The notes under the pieces were generated by a model. It was not told the origin of the DNA, did no database searches, and worked only from the letters and a program-made list of their open reading frames with translations. From GCA-002050365 sp038235165 (GTDB lineage: Bacteria; Acidobacteriota; Blastocatellia; Pyrinomonadales; Pyrinomonadaceae), in contig JBBSUG010000018.1 of the NCBI GenBank assembly GCA_038235165.1, positions 22,988-86,987 on the forward strand: 64,000 bases of DNA, given 5' to 3'. The number at the start of each line of letters is the position of its first letter. Within the stretch, counting starts at the first letter, position 1. Below are positions 26,808-35,939 of the stretch, one piece after another. The position numbers and the translations under genes were made by a program.

Positions 26808-27578
26808 TTAATTTTTAGCAACTTGCGGCGGAGCGGCACCGGTCGTCGGCAGTGCGGCGTTCGGCGGCAAACCGGGCGTTTGACCGGCAGTTGCCGGAGC
26901 TGATGCCGGTGCGCCGTTCGACGCGATGGTCGGCATCGTGCCTTTTGACGCTCCCGCTTTTGACGGCGTGTAAGCACAGCGAATGGTAAAACCGACAATC
27001 GTATTTTTCGTCGCATCCGGGTTGGAGGCGACCGCTGTCGGCTGATTCGGCGCGTCTTTGCGCTGGGTTTCAATGTTCAGATTAGAGAACAGACCGCCCG
27101 AAAATTCCAAACTGCGTCCGAACTGCGTGACCGCCGCTTCGTCCGGCGAATTACCTTTAACAGTTAATTGGTCGCCGGTTTGTTCGATACTTTCGAGATA
27201 AATCCCCGGAACCATCGAAATTCGTTCGCGCATCGCTTCCAGAACGGCAGAAGGTCCGGCTTGCGAATCGCGGAGCTTTTTGATCAGATCAATCCGCGAA
27301 TCAATATTCTGGATTTTCGCTTCCAGCTCTTTCATTTCTTTAGTGACGGCTTCGAGTTCGGCGGCGACTTGTTTCTGTTCCGCCAATTGCCGTTCGGCTT
27401 CCGTTTTCGCCATTTGCGTGCTGATCACATCCCAGCCGACGACCGCCGCGAGCAAAAAGAAGACCGCCAGCGACATCAGTAAAAGTTTTGAATTCGGACT
27501 GGAAATTTTGCGGTCAACGGCAATTACCGCGCCGCCCTGCCTTTCCGTGACCGATTCTAATAGATTTATTTTAATCAT
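26808..27578 (-). CDS. pilN: Type IV pilus assembly protein PilN
   Basis: A 256-residue bitopic protein. The N-terminal MIKINLLE is the PilN motif that binds PilM in the cytoplasm. A membrane helix follows (about 33-52), then a coiled coil (EQKQVAAELEAVTKEMKELE) and the periplasmic fold. The C-terminal part is Ala/Pro/Thr-rich (about 215-256), like the tail of PilO here. It overlaps pilM by 4 bases (ATGA), which implies translational coupling. Confidence 0.9.
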   Translation of the reverse strand: MIKINLLESVTERQGGAVIAVDRKISSPNSKLLLMSLAVFFLLAAVVGWDVISTQMAKTEAERQLAEQKQVAAELEAVTKEMKELEAKIQNIDSRIDLIKKLRDSQAGPSAVLEAMRERISMVPGIYLESIEQTGDQLTVKGNSPDEAAVTQFGRSLEFSGGLFSNLNIETQRKDAPNQPTAVASNPDATKNTIVGFTIRCAYTPSKAGASKGTMPTIASNGAPASAPATAGQTPGLPPNAALPTTGAAPPQVAKN

Positions 27579-28636
27579 CTCAGTTCTACTCCCCTCACTG
27601 CCAATCCGACGGCGACTGCCATTTCGGGCATAATTTCACTTAAATAATCGGGATCAAATTTTTTAGTGTCCACCTTGATACTGCGGAACGGGTCTAAAAT
27701 CTCGACAGGCAATTCGAGTCGTTTCGAGAGTTCTTCCGCTAATCCGGCGAGTTTTGAACCGCCGCCGGAAATTAAAATTTTCTGCACCACGATGTCACTG
27801 TCGTCAGTCGTCGCGCGGTAAAAGTCGAATGTTTTTTGAATTTCCAACGTTACGATTTCCGTCACATCATTCATCAGCGGCACGATTGATTTTTCTTCAA
27901 CCCCGTTTCCCGGTTCCATCGCGCCGCGTTTGACGGCTTCGGCTTCCTGAAAACTCAGTCCGAGATTTCTTTGCAGAACGTCGGTGAACTGGCTTCCCCC
28001 GACCGTGATGTCGCGGCTGAACAGCGAACGGGTTCCCTGCACGAGATTAACGTTCATCGTTGACGCGCCGATGTTGAGCAAGGTGACAACCTGCGTTTCG
28101 TCCGGCTGATAATTGATTTCATAGCAGTTTTGCAGCGCAAAAGTGTCCACATCAATGACGACCGGCTGTTTTCCGGCAAGTTGAATCGCCTGTTTGATGT
28201 TGTCAATGCGTTCGCGCTTACACGCCGCGATTAAAACCGTCGTCGCGTCCGCCGTTTCGCCCGTGATTTGATAATCGAGACTGACATCCGATAAATCATA
28301 CGGAATATGTTCTTCGGCGTGCCAGTCAATTGACTCTTCAAGTTCTTCGCGGCTCATCGGCGGCAACACGATATTTTTGATAATCACCGAATGACCGCTG
28401 ACACCCGTGACCATTTGATTGGTTTTTATCTGGTGATTCGCGCAGATGCTCTGAATCGCGTCGGCGACGATATTCAGTTCCATAATTTGTCCGTCAACGA
28501 TGGTATCGCTCGGCAAATTCTCAAATCCCAAACCGACGAGGCTCAGGTTATTCATTTTGCCTTCGAGTTCGACGATTTTGATCGAACTCGAACCGACATC
28601 CAAGCCGGCAACGCTTTTCTTTTTACCGAACAGCAT
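27575..28636 (-). CDS. pilM: Type IV pilus assembly protein PilM
   Basis: Actin-like cytoplasmic ATPase that binds the PilN N-terminus, 353 residues. The actin-type phosphate loop is GLDVGSSSIKIVEL (about residues 9-22), followed by IDWHAEEHIPYDLSDV, typical of PilM. The second phosphate loop and adenosine motif are near LLNIGAST and KILISGGGSKLAGL. It is the first gene of pilMNOPQ, with an AGGAG site nine bases before ATG 28636. Confidence 0.93.
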   Translation of the reverse strand: MLFGKKKSVAGLDVGSSSIKIVELEGKMNNLSLVGLGFENLPSDTIVDGQIMELNIVADAIQSICANHQIKTNQMVTGVSGHSVIIKNIVLPPMSREELEESIDWHAEEHIPYDLSDVSLDYQITGETADATTVLIAACKRERIDNIKQAIQLAGKQPVVIDVDTFALQNCYEINYQPDETQVVTLLNIGASTMNVNLVQGTRSLFSRDITVGGSQFTDVLQRNLGLSFQEAEAVKRGAMEPGNGVEEKSIVPLMNDVTEIVTLEIQKTFDFYRATTDDSDIVVQKILISGGGSKLAGLAEELSKRLELPVEILDPFRSIKVDTKKFDPDYLSEIMPEMAVAVGLAVRGVELR

Positions 28637-28939
28637 TTTCTCTTACTCCTTTAACGCTTTCCGCGCCAATCTTTTTTATTTTCGTTTTTTTTGCAGAACT
28701 CGGTTTTCATTTACTCAACGATTCAGGTTCCCGGCGATTTGAAGTTTTTTTGCCACCTCATCGGATTAACAGCAAAGGAAGGGATTTCTCTAAAATGGTC
28801 TAACTGTTGGCGGAGCCGAAAAACCCGGATCGTTTTGTTTTTTTGGAACATTGTAACTGCTTGAAAATGCTCTGTTTATGAAAACTTTTTGCTTTCAGGT
28901 GGCGATAGGAAACGACACTGTTTGTGTCATCACTTAATA
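28637..28939. other. Leader region upstream of pilM
   Basis: Roughly 300 bases without a gene between the candidate promoter and pilM. No clear structure was found apart from AT-rich tracts. Confidence 0.35.
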
Positions 28940-28968
28940 AACTTACAACACCAATTAAGTATTGTCAA
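28940..28968 (-). promoter_or_regulatory. Candidate sigma-70 promoter upstream of pilM
   Basis: On the minus strand TTGACA (complement of 28963-28968) is followed after 17 bases by TAAGTT. The -35 is perfect and the -10 weak. It would leave a leader of about 300 bases before pilM. Confidence 0.3.
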
Positions 28969-29047
28969 CAACTTTTTACAAAGTTTAACGCAAATTGACA
29001 AAAATATAATCAAACTGATTTTTTCATCAGTCAAAATGATTTCTCTT

Positions 29048-29114
29048 GAGTTCAGGGTTTCAGGTTTCAGGTTCCAAATTGCAAATCTTGAACCCGAAAC
29101 CTTGAACTTGAAAC
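29048..29114. repeat. Heptamer repeat hairpin, TTTCAGG type
   Basis: Units of GGTTTCA with period seven form a left arm (about 29050-29080), and roughly complementary GAACCYGAAACCTTG units form the right arm. It touches the end of the alpha/beta-hydrolase gene. Confidence 0.55.
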
Positions 29115-29900
29115 CTATTCACGATTTAACAATTTGGTGATTACTGCGGCTGTTTCCTGTGGTTTTTCTAATGGAAAGAGATGTGAACCTTCGATAAATT
29201 GAAAGTTGATGGGAAAATTTTTTCGCATAAAACCGAGACGAGCCATTTCTGCTTCGTGCGAATTGGTGCCGCCGATATAATTGACGGGAACTTTTAACCT
29301 TCCGCGCAGGTTCGGGAGATTATCGGGTAGAGTGGCGTAAATAGAGGCTTCGATTGGCGGGGAAAAAGACAATTCCGCACCTTTTTCAGTTTCAACCGTA
29401 CCGTATTCGATATAATCGCGAAGCACATCTTCGTCAAATCGGGCAAATTTTTCCTTTGCTCGAAAATGTTCAAATGCGGTTTCCTTATCTTTCCAAACGG
29501 ATTTTCTAAACCGCGTAGTTTTAACCAACGGAGATTTATCAAATTTTTTGGTGAGTTTTAACCATTTGATGCCCGCGCTGCTCAGACGGCTGATGATCGG
29601 CGAATCCAGCAAAATAATCTGCCGGTATAGTTCGGGATTTTCGGCGGCGACCAGCAGATGGAGAATGCCGCCCAAACTGTGTCCCAATCCGACAATCGGC
29701 TGATCATAACGGCGTTCGAGTTCGACGCGCAACTCGTCGGCTAACCGCTGCCAGCCGTCAGTCACGGGAAAAATCGGGTTGTGCGCGTGGCGTTCAAGAT
29801 AATTAATTTCAAACTCGTCCTTTAGAAAAGAAAAAAGTTTGGTGTAGGTTTTCGCCGGAAAACCGTTGGCGTGAGCAAAATGAATAATTTCTCTGGACAT
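29115..29900 (-). CDS. Alpha/beta-fold hydrolase
   Basis: A cytoplasmic hydrolase of 261 residues. The nucleophile is in GLGHSLGG (about residues 92-99), the acid probably lies in the VNYIGGTNSHE region, and the catalytic histidine is in GSHLF (about 238-242). The N-terminal FAHANGFPAKTY is typical of the family with a helical cap. ATG 29900 overlaps the stop of the upstream acetyltransferase as TGATG, so translation is coupled. The substrate is not known. Confidence 0.82.
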   Translation of the reverse strand: MSREIIHFAHANGFPAKTYTKLFSFLKDEFEINYLERHAHNPIFPVTDGWQRLADELRVELERRYDQPIVGLGHSLGGILHLLVAAENPELYRQIILLDSPIISRLSSAGIKWLKLTKKFDKSPLVKTTRFRKSVWKDKETAFEHFRAKEKFARFDEDVLRDYIEYGTVETEKGAELSFSPPIEASIYATLPDNLPNLRGRLKVPVNYIGGTNSHEAEMARLGFMRKNFPINFQFIEGSHLFPLEKPQETAAVITKLLNRE

Positions 29901-30391
29901 CAAAATCTATTAAGCATTTCCCAAAAACCAACGTCAACCCACCTGCCGAGTTTGTAGCCGACCTCTCTGAAATGCGCGACTTTTTCATAGCCTAGTTTTT
30001 CGTGAAATTTGACGCTCGCGTCATTCGGCAGAGAAATCCCCGCCATTATCGCGTGAATGCTCGTTTCTTTGAGTTCTTCGAGAAAAGCGCGATACAGTGC
30101 CGACCCGATTCCCTTCTGCTTCTGCTGATTTCTAACGTAAATCGAAGCCTCGACCGCATATTGATAAGCCTGCCGCAACTTAAATTGTGATGCGTAAACA
30201 TACCCTTGGATTTCGCCGTCAATTTCGGCGACCAGATACGGATATTTTTCGCACACCGCGCCGATGCGCTCGCTCATTTCTTCAGCACTCAGTGCTTCGG
30301 TTTCAAACGTATGGTGAGTATTTAAAATGTAATGATTGTAAATGTCGGCGATTTGCGCGGAATCATCCAACTCGACTTTTCTGATATTCAT
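29900..30391 (-). CDS. GNAT-family N-acetyltransferase (PAT/Bar-like)
   Basis: A 163-residue acetyltransferase of the phosphinothricin acetyltransferase-like subgroup. ADIYNHYILNTHHTFETE (about 14-31) and the coenzyme A motif QKQKGIGSALYRAFLEEL (about 89-106) are present, as is the C-terminal GYEKVAHFREVGYKLGRWVD. It probably acetylates a small amine or amino acid. It overlaps the preceding acyl-CoA dehydrogenase by 29 bases and the next hydrolase by one base, so the three form one operon. Confidence 0.85.
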   Translation of the reverse strand: MNIRKVELDDSAQIADIYNHYILNTHHTFETEALSAEEMSERIGAVCEKYPYLVAEIDGEIQGYVYASQFKLRQAYQYAVEASIYVRNQQKQKGIGSALYRAFLEELKETSIHAIMAGISLPNDASVKFHEKLGYEKVAHFREVGYKLGRWVDVGFWEMLNRF

Positions 30392-31574
30392 TTTTCAACT
30401 CCATTTTCGCCACCGATTCGAGATGAACCTCATCGGGACCGTCGGCGAGCCGTAAAGTTCGGGCATAAATCCAGAAATTGGCTAATGGATAATCCTGACA
30501 AACGCCGCCGCCGCCGTGTGTTTGGATGGCGCGGTCAATAATTTTCTGCGCCATCAGCGGCACGACGGCTTTGATCATCGCAATTTCTTTTCGCGCCGCT
30601 TTGTTGCCAACTTCATCCATCATCCAGGCGGTTTTCAAAACCAACAGCCGCGCCTGTTCGATTGCCATTCTCGATTCGGCAATCCATTGTTTAATCACAC
30701 CTTGTTCGCTTAATTTCCTACCGAAAGTTTCGCGCGATTTCGCCCGTTCGCACATCAATTCCAGCGCACGTTCCGCCACGCCGATCAAACGCATACAATG
30801 ATGAACGCGCCCCGGTCCGAGCCTTCCCTGCGCGATTTCAAAACCGCGCCCTTCGCCCAAAAGTAACTTTTCTTTGGGAACACGAACATTTTCAAATGAA
30901 AGTTCGGCGTGTCCGTTCGGTGCGTCGTCGTAACCGAAAACATTCAAAATACGCTCGACTTTCACGCCGTCCGCATCCATCGGCACTAAAATCATTGACT
31001 GCTGCAAATGACGCGGCGCGTTTTCATCGGTTTTGCCCATAAAAATCGCCAGTTTGCAGCGAGCGTCGCCTGCGCCGGTTGACCACCATTTCCTGCCGTT
31101 CAGGATATAATCGTCGCCGTCACGTTTGATTGAAGAACGGATATTCGTCGCATCGCTTGAGGCGACATCAGGTTCGGTCATCGCAAAACACGACCGAATT
31201 TCGCCGCCGAGCAATGGTTTTAACCATTCATCTTTCTGCGCGTCGGTGCCGTAGCGTTCGAGAACTTCCATATTTCCCGTGTCCGGCGCACTACAATTAA
31301 AAATTTCCGACGACCACGTAACGCGCCCCATTATTTCGGCAAGCGGCGCATATTCGATGTTTGATAACCCGGAAACTTCCGGCAAAAACAAATTCCACAA
31401 CCCGGCGGTTTGTGCTTTCACCTTTAAATCCTCAATTAATTTCGACGGCTGCCAGCGGTCGCCGGAATTTATTTCGTCGTGAAATGTTTGTTCGTTCGGA
31501 TAAACGTTATTATCCATAAACGTCTTTAATTTTTCTTGTAATTCACGGTTTTTCGTTGAATAATCGAAATTCAT
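30363..31574 (-). CDS. Acyl-CoA dehydrogenase
   Basis: FAD-dependent acyl-CoA dehydrogenase of 403 residues. RSCFAMTEPDVASSDATNI (about 116-134) is the FAD motif. HCMRLIGVAERALELMCERA and the C-terminal IQTHGGGGVCQDYPLANFW (about 359-377) are characteristic of the ACAD10/11-like branch. It is divergent from a small cluster that ends in an APH-type kinase. In that branch, kinase and dehydrogenase domains work together on 4-hydroxy fatty acids, which supports the same pathway here. Confidence 0.9.
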   Translation of the reverse strand: MNFDYSTKNRELQEKLKTFMDNNVYPNEQTFHDEINSGDRWQPSKLIEDLKVKAQTAGLWNLFLPEVSGLSNIEYAPLAEIMGRVTWSSEIFNCSAPDTGNMEVLERYGTDAQKDEWLKPLLGGEIRSCFAMTEPDVASSDATNIRSSIKRDGDDYILNGRKWWSTGAGDARCKLAIFMGKTDENAPRHLQQSMILVPMDADGVKVERILNVFGYDDAPNGHAELSFENVRVPKEKLLLGEGRGFEIAQGRLGPGRVHHCMRLIGVAERALELMCERAKSRETFGRKLSEQGVIKQWIAESRMAIEQARLLVLKTAWMMDEVGNKAARKEIAMIKAVVPLMAQKIIDRAIQTHGGGGVCQDYPLANFWIYARTLRLADGPDEVHLESVAKMELKNEYQKSRVG

Positions 31575-31614
31575 AATTTTGTTTGGCTAAATCACAGATT
31601 ATCATAAAATTTCG

Positions 31615-31998
31615 ATGACTTTCCATTTCAATCTAAAATATTTACTGCTCACAATACTGACCTTCGCCGTCGAAATTTTCATCGCGCTTTTTGTTGATGA
31701 CAGAATAGTTCGCCCGTTCATCGGCGACGCGCTCGTCGTCGTGTTGATTTATTGTTTTTTGCGGATATTCTTAAATGTAAATTATTTAACAGCCGCGTTC
31801 GGCGTATTACTTTTCGCGTGTTTGATCGAGATTTTGCAATACTTTGATTACGTCAAACTGCTCGGTTTAGAGAACAACCTCGTTTTGTCAGTGATGATGG
31901 GCAGAACTTTTGAATGGCTCGATTTCGCAGCTTATTTCGCCGGATTTTTAGTGATAATCTCGACGGAATTTGTTATAAAGTGGAGTAGAGACGGATGA
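31615..31998 (+). CDS. DUF2809-type membrane protein
   Basis: A 127-residue inner-membrane protein with about four helices, starting MTFHFNLKYLLLTILTF. The segments VGEGLY-like LVVVLIYCFLR and LEILQYFDYVKLLG fit the DUF2809 family. Function unknown. It ends in an ATGA overlap with the next methyltransferase, so the two are cotranscribed. Confidence 0.75.
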   Translation: MTFHFNLKYLLLTILTFAVEIFIALFVDDRIVRPFIGDALVVVLIYCFLRIFLNVNYLTAAFGVLLFACLIEILQYFDYVKLLGLENNLVLSVMMGRTFEWLDFAAYFAGFLVIISTEFVIKWSRDG

Positions 31999-32732
31999 AA
32001 ACAGATTATTATCAGGATGCGCGGCGTTATGATTTATTTGAAGGCGATATTGCTTCGGGAAATTTTCTCGATTTTTACGTGCGGCAAATCGAACGTTTCG
32101 GCGAACCCGTTTTGGAAATCGCCTGCGGTTCCGGGCGTTTGACGATCCCTTTGGCGGAAAAAGGTTTTGACATTAAGGGGTTGGATATTTCAGATAAAAT
32201 GTTGGAACTCGCTGATGAAAAAGCGCAAAGCCGAAATGTCGAACTTGACTTGGTCAAAGGCGATATGACCGATTTCGATCTGAACGAAAAATTTAATTTA
32301 ATTTTTATCCCGGCTCAGAGTCTTTCGCATCTTTACGACGTTTCCGCCGTCGAGAAATGTTTCGCCTGCGTCAAAAAACATCTGAACGACGACGGGAGAT
32401 TTTTGATCGAACTTTTTAATCCGTCTTTGGAAATTCTATTGGAAAAACCCGACCGCATTTATCCGCAGGCGAACATCGGAGGCATTCAGGTTGATTCAAA
32501 ATCTTTTTACGATTCGGCGACGCAAATAAAACATATCGAACTAATTTTTCGGGAAGGTGATCAAAAGCCTGATCCGGTTTTAACTTTCAAAATGCGGCAA
32601 TTTTTCCCGCAGGAAATTGACGCGCTGCTGAAATACAATGGGTTTCGCATCGAAAAAAAATTCGGCGATCATCTCGAAAATGAATTTAATACCGATTCGC
32701 CCAAGCAATTAATTATTTGTCAAAAAATATGA
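31995..32732 (+). CDS. Class I SAM-dependent methyltransferase
   Basis: A 245-residue Rossmann-fold methyltransferase. Motif I is VLEIACGSGRLTIPLAEKG (about residues 39-57), followed by the acidic ribose-binding GLDISDKML (about 61-69). The middle segment NLIFIPAQSLSHL fits small-molecule methyltransferases. Overlaps of 4 bases on both sides (ATGA) place it inside a three-gene operon. The substrate is not evident. Confidence 0.85.
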   Translation: MKTDYYQDARRYDLFEGDIASGNFLDFYVRQIERFGEPVLEIACGSGRLTIPLAEKGFDIKGLDISDKMLELADEKAQSRNVELDLVKGDMTDFDLNEKFNLIFIPAQSLSHLYDVSAVEKCFACVKKHLNDDGRFLIELFNPSLEILLEKPDRIYPQANIGGIQVDSKSFYDSATQIKHIELIFREGDQKPDPVLTFKMRQFFPQEIDALLKYNGFRIEKKFGDHLENEFNTDSPKQLIICQKI

Positions 32733-33784
32733 GCGACACCAAACCGATCAGACAAAGCGAAGAATTGAATGCGGAAAATCTGCAAACATTTCTGCGCGAA
32801 AATCTCGATTTCAAAACCGGCGAAATAGAAATTTCACAATTTCCCGGCGGCAGTTCAAACCTGACTTACTGCGTAAAAGTCGGCGAACAAGAATATGTTT
32901 TGCGCCGTTCGCCATTCGGCAATCAGGTCAAATCAGCGCACGATATGGCGCGGGAATTTAATTGTTTATTGAAACTATCGGAAGTTTACACGCCGGCACC
33001 GAAACCGCTGATTTACTGCGCTGACGAGAATATTATCGGTTCTGAATTCTATTTAATGGAACGCCGCCGAGGTTTGATAATTCGCGGGAAGTCACCGGAA
33101 GTTTTGGAGAATTCGCCGGAATTCCAGAGAAAAGTATGCGAATCGTTCATCGAAAATCTGGCAAGTCTTCACGCGCTCGATTACAAAAAAATCGGCTTGG
33201 AAAATCTCGGAAAACCTGAAGGATATGTCCGCAGGCAGGTTGAAGGCTGGACGAAACGCTATTTCAACTCGAAAACAGACGAACATTTTGAACTCGAAAA
33301 ATCAATCGAATGGCTCAACGGCAACATTCCCGAATCACACGGCGCGGCGTTAATTCATAACGATTACAAATTTGACAACGTGATGCTAAATCCCGAAAAG
33401 CTGATTGAAATCGTCGCCGTTTTGGATTGGGAAATGACGACCATCGGCGAACCTTTGATGGATTTGGGTTCGAGTCTGGCGTATTGGATGTCGAAAGATG
33501 CGGGCGAAGCAATGCTTTCGATGCCGTTTAACCCGCGTATTTTGATGGAAAACATCTCGCGCGGCGAACTTGTCGAAATATACGAAAAAAAATCAGGCAA
33601 AAAAGTTACCGACATACTTTTTTATTACGTTTTCGGCACCTTTAAACTCGCCGTCATCGCGCAGCAGATTTATTTTCGTTTTAAAAATGGTTTCACGCAG
33701 GACAAACGCTTTGCCGCGTTTGATAATTTCGTCAATTCGCTTGGCAAAATCGCCGCAAGTTCAATTGAAAAAGGAAAAATTTGA
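32729..33784 (+). CDS. APH-type phosphotransferase (ACAD10/11-associated)
   Basis: Aminoglycoside phosphotransferase-like kinase of 351 residues. GGSSNLTYCV (about residues 40-49) is the nucleotide loop. The catalytic loop is LIHNDYKFDNVML, with VAVLDWEMTTIGEPLMDLGSSLAYW as the metal-binding motif. This branch occurs fused to or beside acyl-CoA dehydrogenases and phosphorylates hydroxyacyl-CoA rather than antibiotics. ATG 32729 overlaps the methyltransferase stop (ATGA). An upstream TTG at 32717 adds four residues without support. Confidence 0.85.
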   Translation: MSDTKPIRQSEELNAENLQTFLRENLDFKTGEIEISQFPGGSSNLTYCVKVGEQEYVLRRSPFGNQVKSAHDMAREFNCLLKLSEVYTPAPKPLIYCADENIIGSEFYLMERRRGLIIRGKSPEVLENSPEFQRKVCESFIENLASLHALDYKKIGLENLGKPEGYVRRQVEGWTKRYFNSKTDEHFELEKSIEWLNGNIPESHGAALIHNDYKFDNVMLNPEKLIEIVAVLDWEMTTIGEPLMDLGSSLAYWMSKDAGEAMLSMPFNPRILMENISRGELVEIYEKKSGKKVTDILFYYVFGTFKLAVIAQQIYFRFKNGFTQDKRFAAFDNFVNSLGKIAASSIEKGKI

Positions 33785-33863
33785 GATGTCTCGCCGACGG
33801 CTTGCCGATTTACGATAATAATGTGTTAAACTTCCGCTATAAAAATTTTAAGGAGTGCCAAAG

Positions 33864-34148
33864 ATGCCCGACGTTGAAATTAACTGCGTTCAATGCAAGG
33901 AAGTTTTTAAATTTACCCAGCTTGAACAAGAGCGGTTTTACGCGAGAAACATGATGTCGCCGCAGAGATGCGCGAAATGCCATTCAAAAAAAGCAATGCA
34001 GCGGGAGGATGCGCCGACGCGTTTTGAGATGGTTTGCGACAATTGCGGAAGACACGATCACGTTCCGTTTCAGCCGAAAGTCGGACGCTCCGTGTTATGC
34101 AAAGACTGTTTTCAGGCGAGCCGCACAAAATTTAAAGCGGCTATCTAA
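33864..34148 (+). CDS. Small zinc-ribbon protein with two CxxC pairs per half
   Basis: A 94-residue protein with four CxxC pairs. The first half (INCVQCKEVFKFTQLEQERF then RCAKC) is the zf-trcl-type ribbon. The second (VCDNCGRHDHVPFQPKVGR then CKDCF) is the CxxC-VPF-CxxC type. Probably a nucleic-acid- or protein-binding factor in the cytoplasm; no specific role is known. ATG 33864 is chosen over GTG 33855 because AGGAG at 33851-33855 serves only the ATG. Confidence 0.75.
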   Translation: MPDVEINCVQCKEVFKFTQLEQERFYARNMMSPQRCAKCHSKKAMQREDAPTRFEMVCDNCGRHDHVPFQPKVGRSVLCKDCFQASRTKFKAAI

Positions 34149-34238
34149 TTCGCGCTGCATTTTAAATACCGCAAAACATAAAGTGCCGCAGAAACCCGCA
34201 AGCGAGCATTAACAAAAGTTATTGTTTTCAAATAATTT

Positions 34239-34667
34239 CTAATCATTTTCTGCCTGTTTGCCTAAAAACACGCGCAGAATGCTGTACAGCAAAAAACCGA
34301 TTGGACCGAGCATAAATGTCAACAACAGGCACGGAACGACGAACCAGTGTGAAATATTTTTCGTTTGCGCGTCTTTGACTTCCCAAATGCCGACGAATAA
34401 ATCGAACGCCAAATAATGAATCCAACCGGCGAGAGCCGCCCATTCGTTAGTGAAAAGTTTCATCACACCGGCTAACGAACCGAAACCGCCGTCCGCCGCC
34501 CCAAAAGTCAAAACGATCAAAATCAGATAGGCGATTGATAAAAGCAGCGGAATCGCACCGGATAAAACGATTTTGCGCGTTACAGTCCAGCGCGGAGCGA
34601 TTACTAGAATTACCCAGCCGATGAGGGCAATTAAATTGACAATCGAAAATATTTGTTCGGCTTTCAT
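34239..34667 (-). CDS. ABA4-like membrane protein (DUF4281)
   Basis: A 142-residue inner-membrane protein with four helices. The characteristic GWIHYLAFDLFVGIWEV (about 82-98) matches the ABA4 family, which in plants is linked to neoxanthin synthesis. In bacteria the role is unknown. It stands alone, convergent with the zinc-ribbon gene. Confidence 0.82.
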   Translation of the reverse strand: MKAEQIFSIVNLIALIGWVILVIAPRWTVTRKIVLSGAIPLLLSIAYLILIVLTFGAADGGFGSLAGVMKLFTNEWAALAGWIHYLAFDLFVGIWEVKDAQTKNISHWFVVPCLLLTFMLGPIGFLLYSILRVFLGKQAEND

Positions 34668-34871
34668 TGATGTTCCTTGTTTCGGAAAAAGTTTATTTGC
34701 ATATTTTCAGGACGAAATTCTAACGCATCGCCGCACAAAATTAACATTTCAGTTATTGTGTTTTCCACTTATGAGATATTTCTTCGGAATCGGCGCGTCC
34801 GGTGTTTCCGTCAGCCGGTAAATTAACAAAACTTTTGTCTTCACAGCCGATATTTGACCGGGTTTTCATTT

Positions 34872-35870
34872 TTACTTGTTAATTTGCCCGAAACCGCACC
34901 ACGAATTGCGGTTGTGCCAGATAATTTCAACATTTTCCGCCCCGATTTCCTTCCACCAATCTTCAAAGTTATCTTTTGAAATGTAAAAAGCCGTCGGCGC
35001 GACCAGATGATCAAAGACGATATTGTGCTGTTCGCGCCAGCCGAACGTGGCGAGATGATTGAGATAATCGTTGTAAAAAAGTTTATCGGCGAGCGGTTTG
35101 ACGGTTTTGTTAAGCGGTTTGTAGATTAATTTCGACGCAAGAAAAACGCCGAGCGTCGGCAGTTTAGACAACTGATACAGCGTCGGCTGTCCCATTTTTG
35201 AAGTAAAGCCGGTGCGAATCGGGTCAACATAGCTCGTGATCCATTCGTTATTTTCCGCCCCGTAAATCCACGCTGAAAGAGAACCGCCTTTTTTGATTTT
35301 TGAGGCGAGCGACAGAAACGCCTTTTTCGGATCGGGCGTATGATGCAGAACGCCGACCGAAAAAGCGTAGTCAAAGGCGCGTTTGAACGGCAGTTTGTAA
35401 ATATCCGCCTGCACGATGTGGGCGTTCGGCAAATCTTTCGTCGCTTGATACGCCGTTTCGACCGCCGCGCTCAAATCAATCCCGACGACTTCTTTTGCGC
35501 CCCATTGCGCCGCTAGAGTCGTGTGCCGACCTTTGCCGCAGCCGCCTTCGAGAACAATTTTATTGGCAAAAAATTCGGGTTTGACGGGTTGCAGCCAACC
35601 TAAAAACTGCTCGGCGTATTTTTCGTCTTCCTGCGTAAAATGAGTCCACTGCCAGCCGAAATTTTCGGCGGTTTCGGCTTTGTCCTGCTCTAATTTGTCG
35701 AGCGCGGCAAACCGCGGAATGCCGCGCGTCACGATATATTCACGCGAACACTTCTGGCACGTCAAAACGGCTTCGATAATTTCTTTGTCCGCATACTTGC
35801 TCGCGTAAGCCAACAAAATGTCGCCGCCGCAACTCGGGCAGGCGAGTAAATTTAACAGTTTTTCTTTCAT
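34872..35870 (-). CDS. Methyltransferase with N-terminal Trm112-like zinc domain
   Basis: A 332-residue protein. The first 60 residues form a Trm112-like zinc ribbon (LACPSCGG with LTCQKCSREY), followed by a class I methyltransferase domain with VLEGGCGKGRHTTLAAQWG (about 109-127) as motif I, GIDLS as motif II and SVGVLHHTPDP as motif IV. The fused zinc domain is common in methyltransferases of surface-sugar and lipid clusters. No membrane segment is seen. Substrate unknown. Confidence 0.85.
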   Translation of the reverse strand: MKEKLLNLLACPSCGGDILLAYASKYADKEIIEAVLTCQKCSREYIVTRGIPRFAALDKLEQDKAETAENFGWQWTHFTQEDEKYAEQFLGWLQPVKPEFFANKIVLEGGCGKGRHTTLAAQWGAKEVVGIDLSAAVETAYQATKDLPNAHIVQADIYKLPFKRAFDYAFSVGVLHHTPDPKKAFLSLASKIKKGGSLSAWIYGAENNEWITSYVDPIRTGFTSKMGQPTLYQLSKLPTLGVFLASKLIYKPLNKTVKPLADKLFYNDYLNHLATFGWREQHNIVFDHLVAPTAFYISKDNFEDWWKEIGAENVEIIWHNRNSWCGFGQINK

Positions 35871-35939
35871 TTAAAAAGGTAAAATTAAGCGCAGATAAAA
35901 AAAGTGCGGATTGGTGTTACGAATTTCGAAGACGTGCAA

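Noticed and set aside
32717..32728. TTG start of the APH-type kinase
   Set aside because: The ATG at 32729 overlaps the upstream stop as ATGA, matching the coupling style of the operon.
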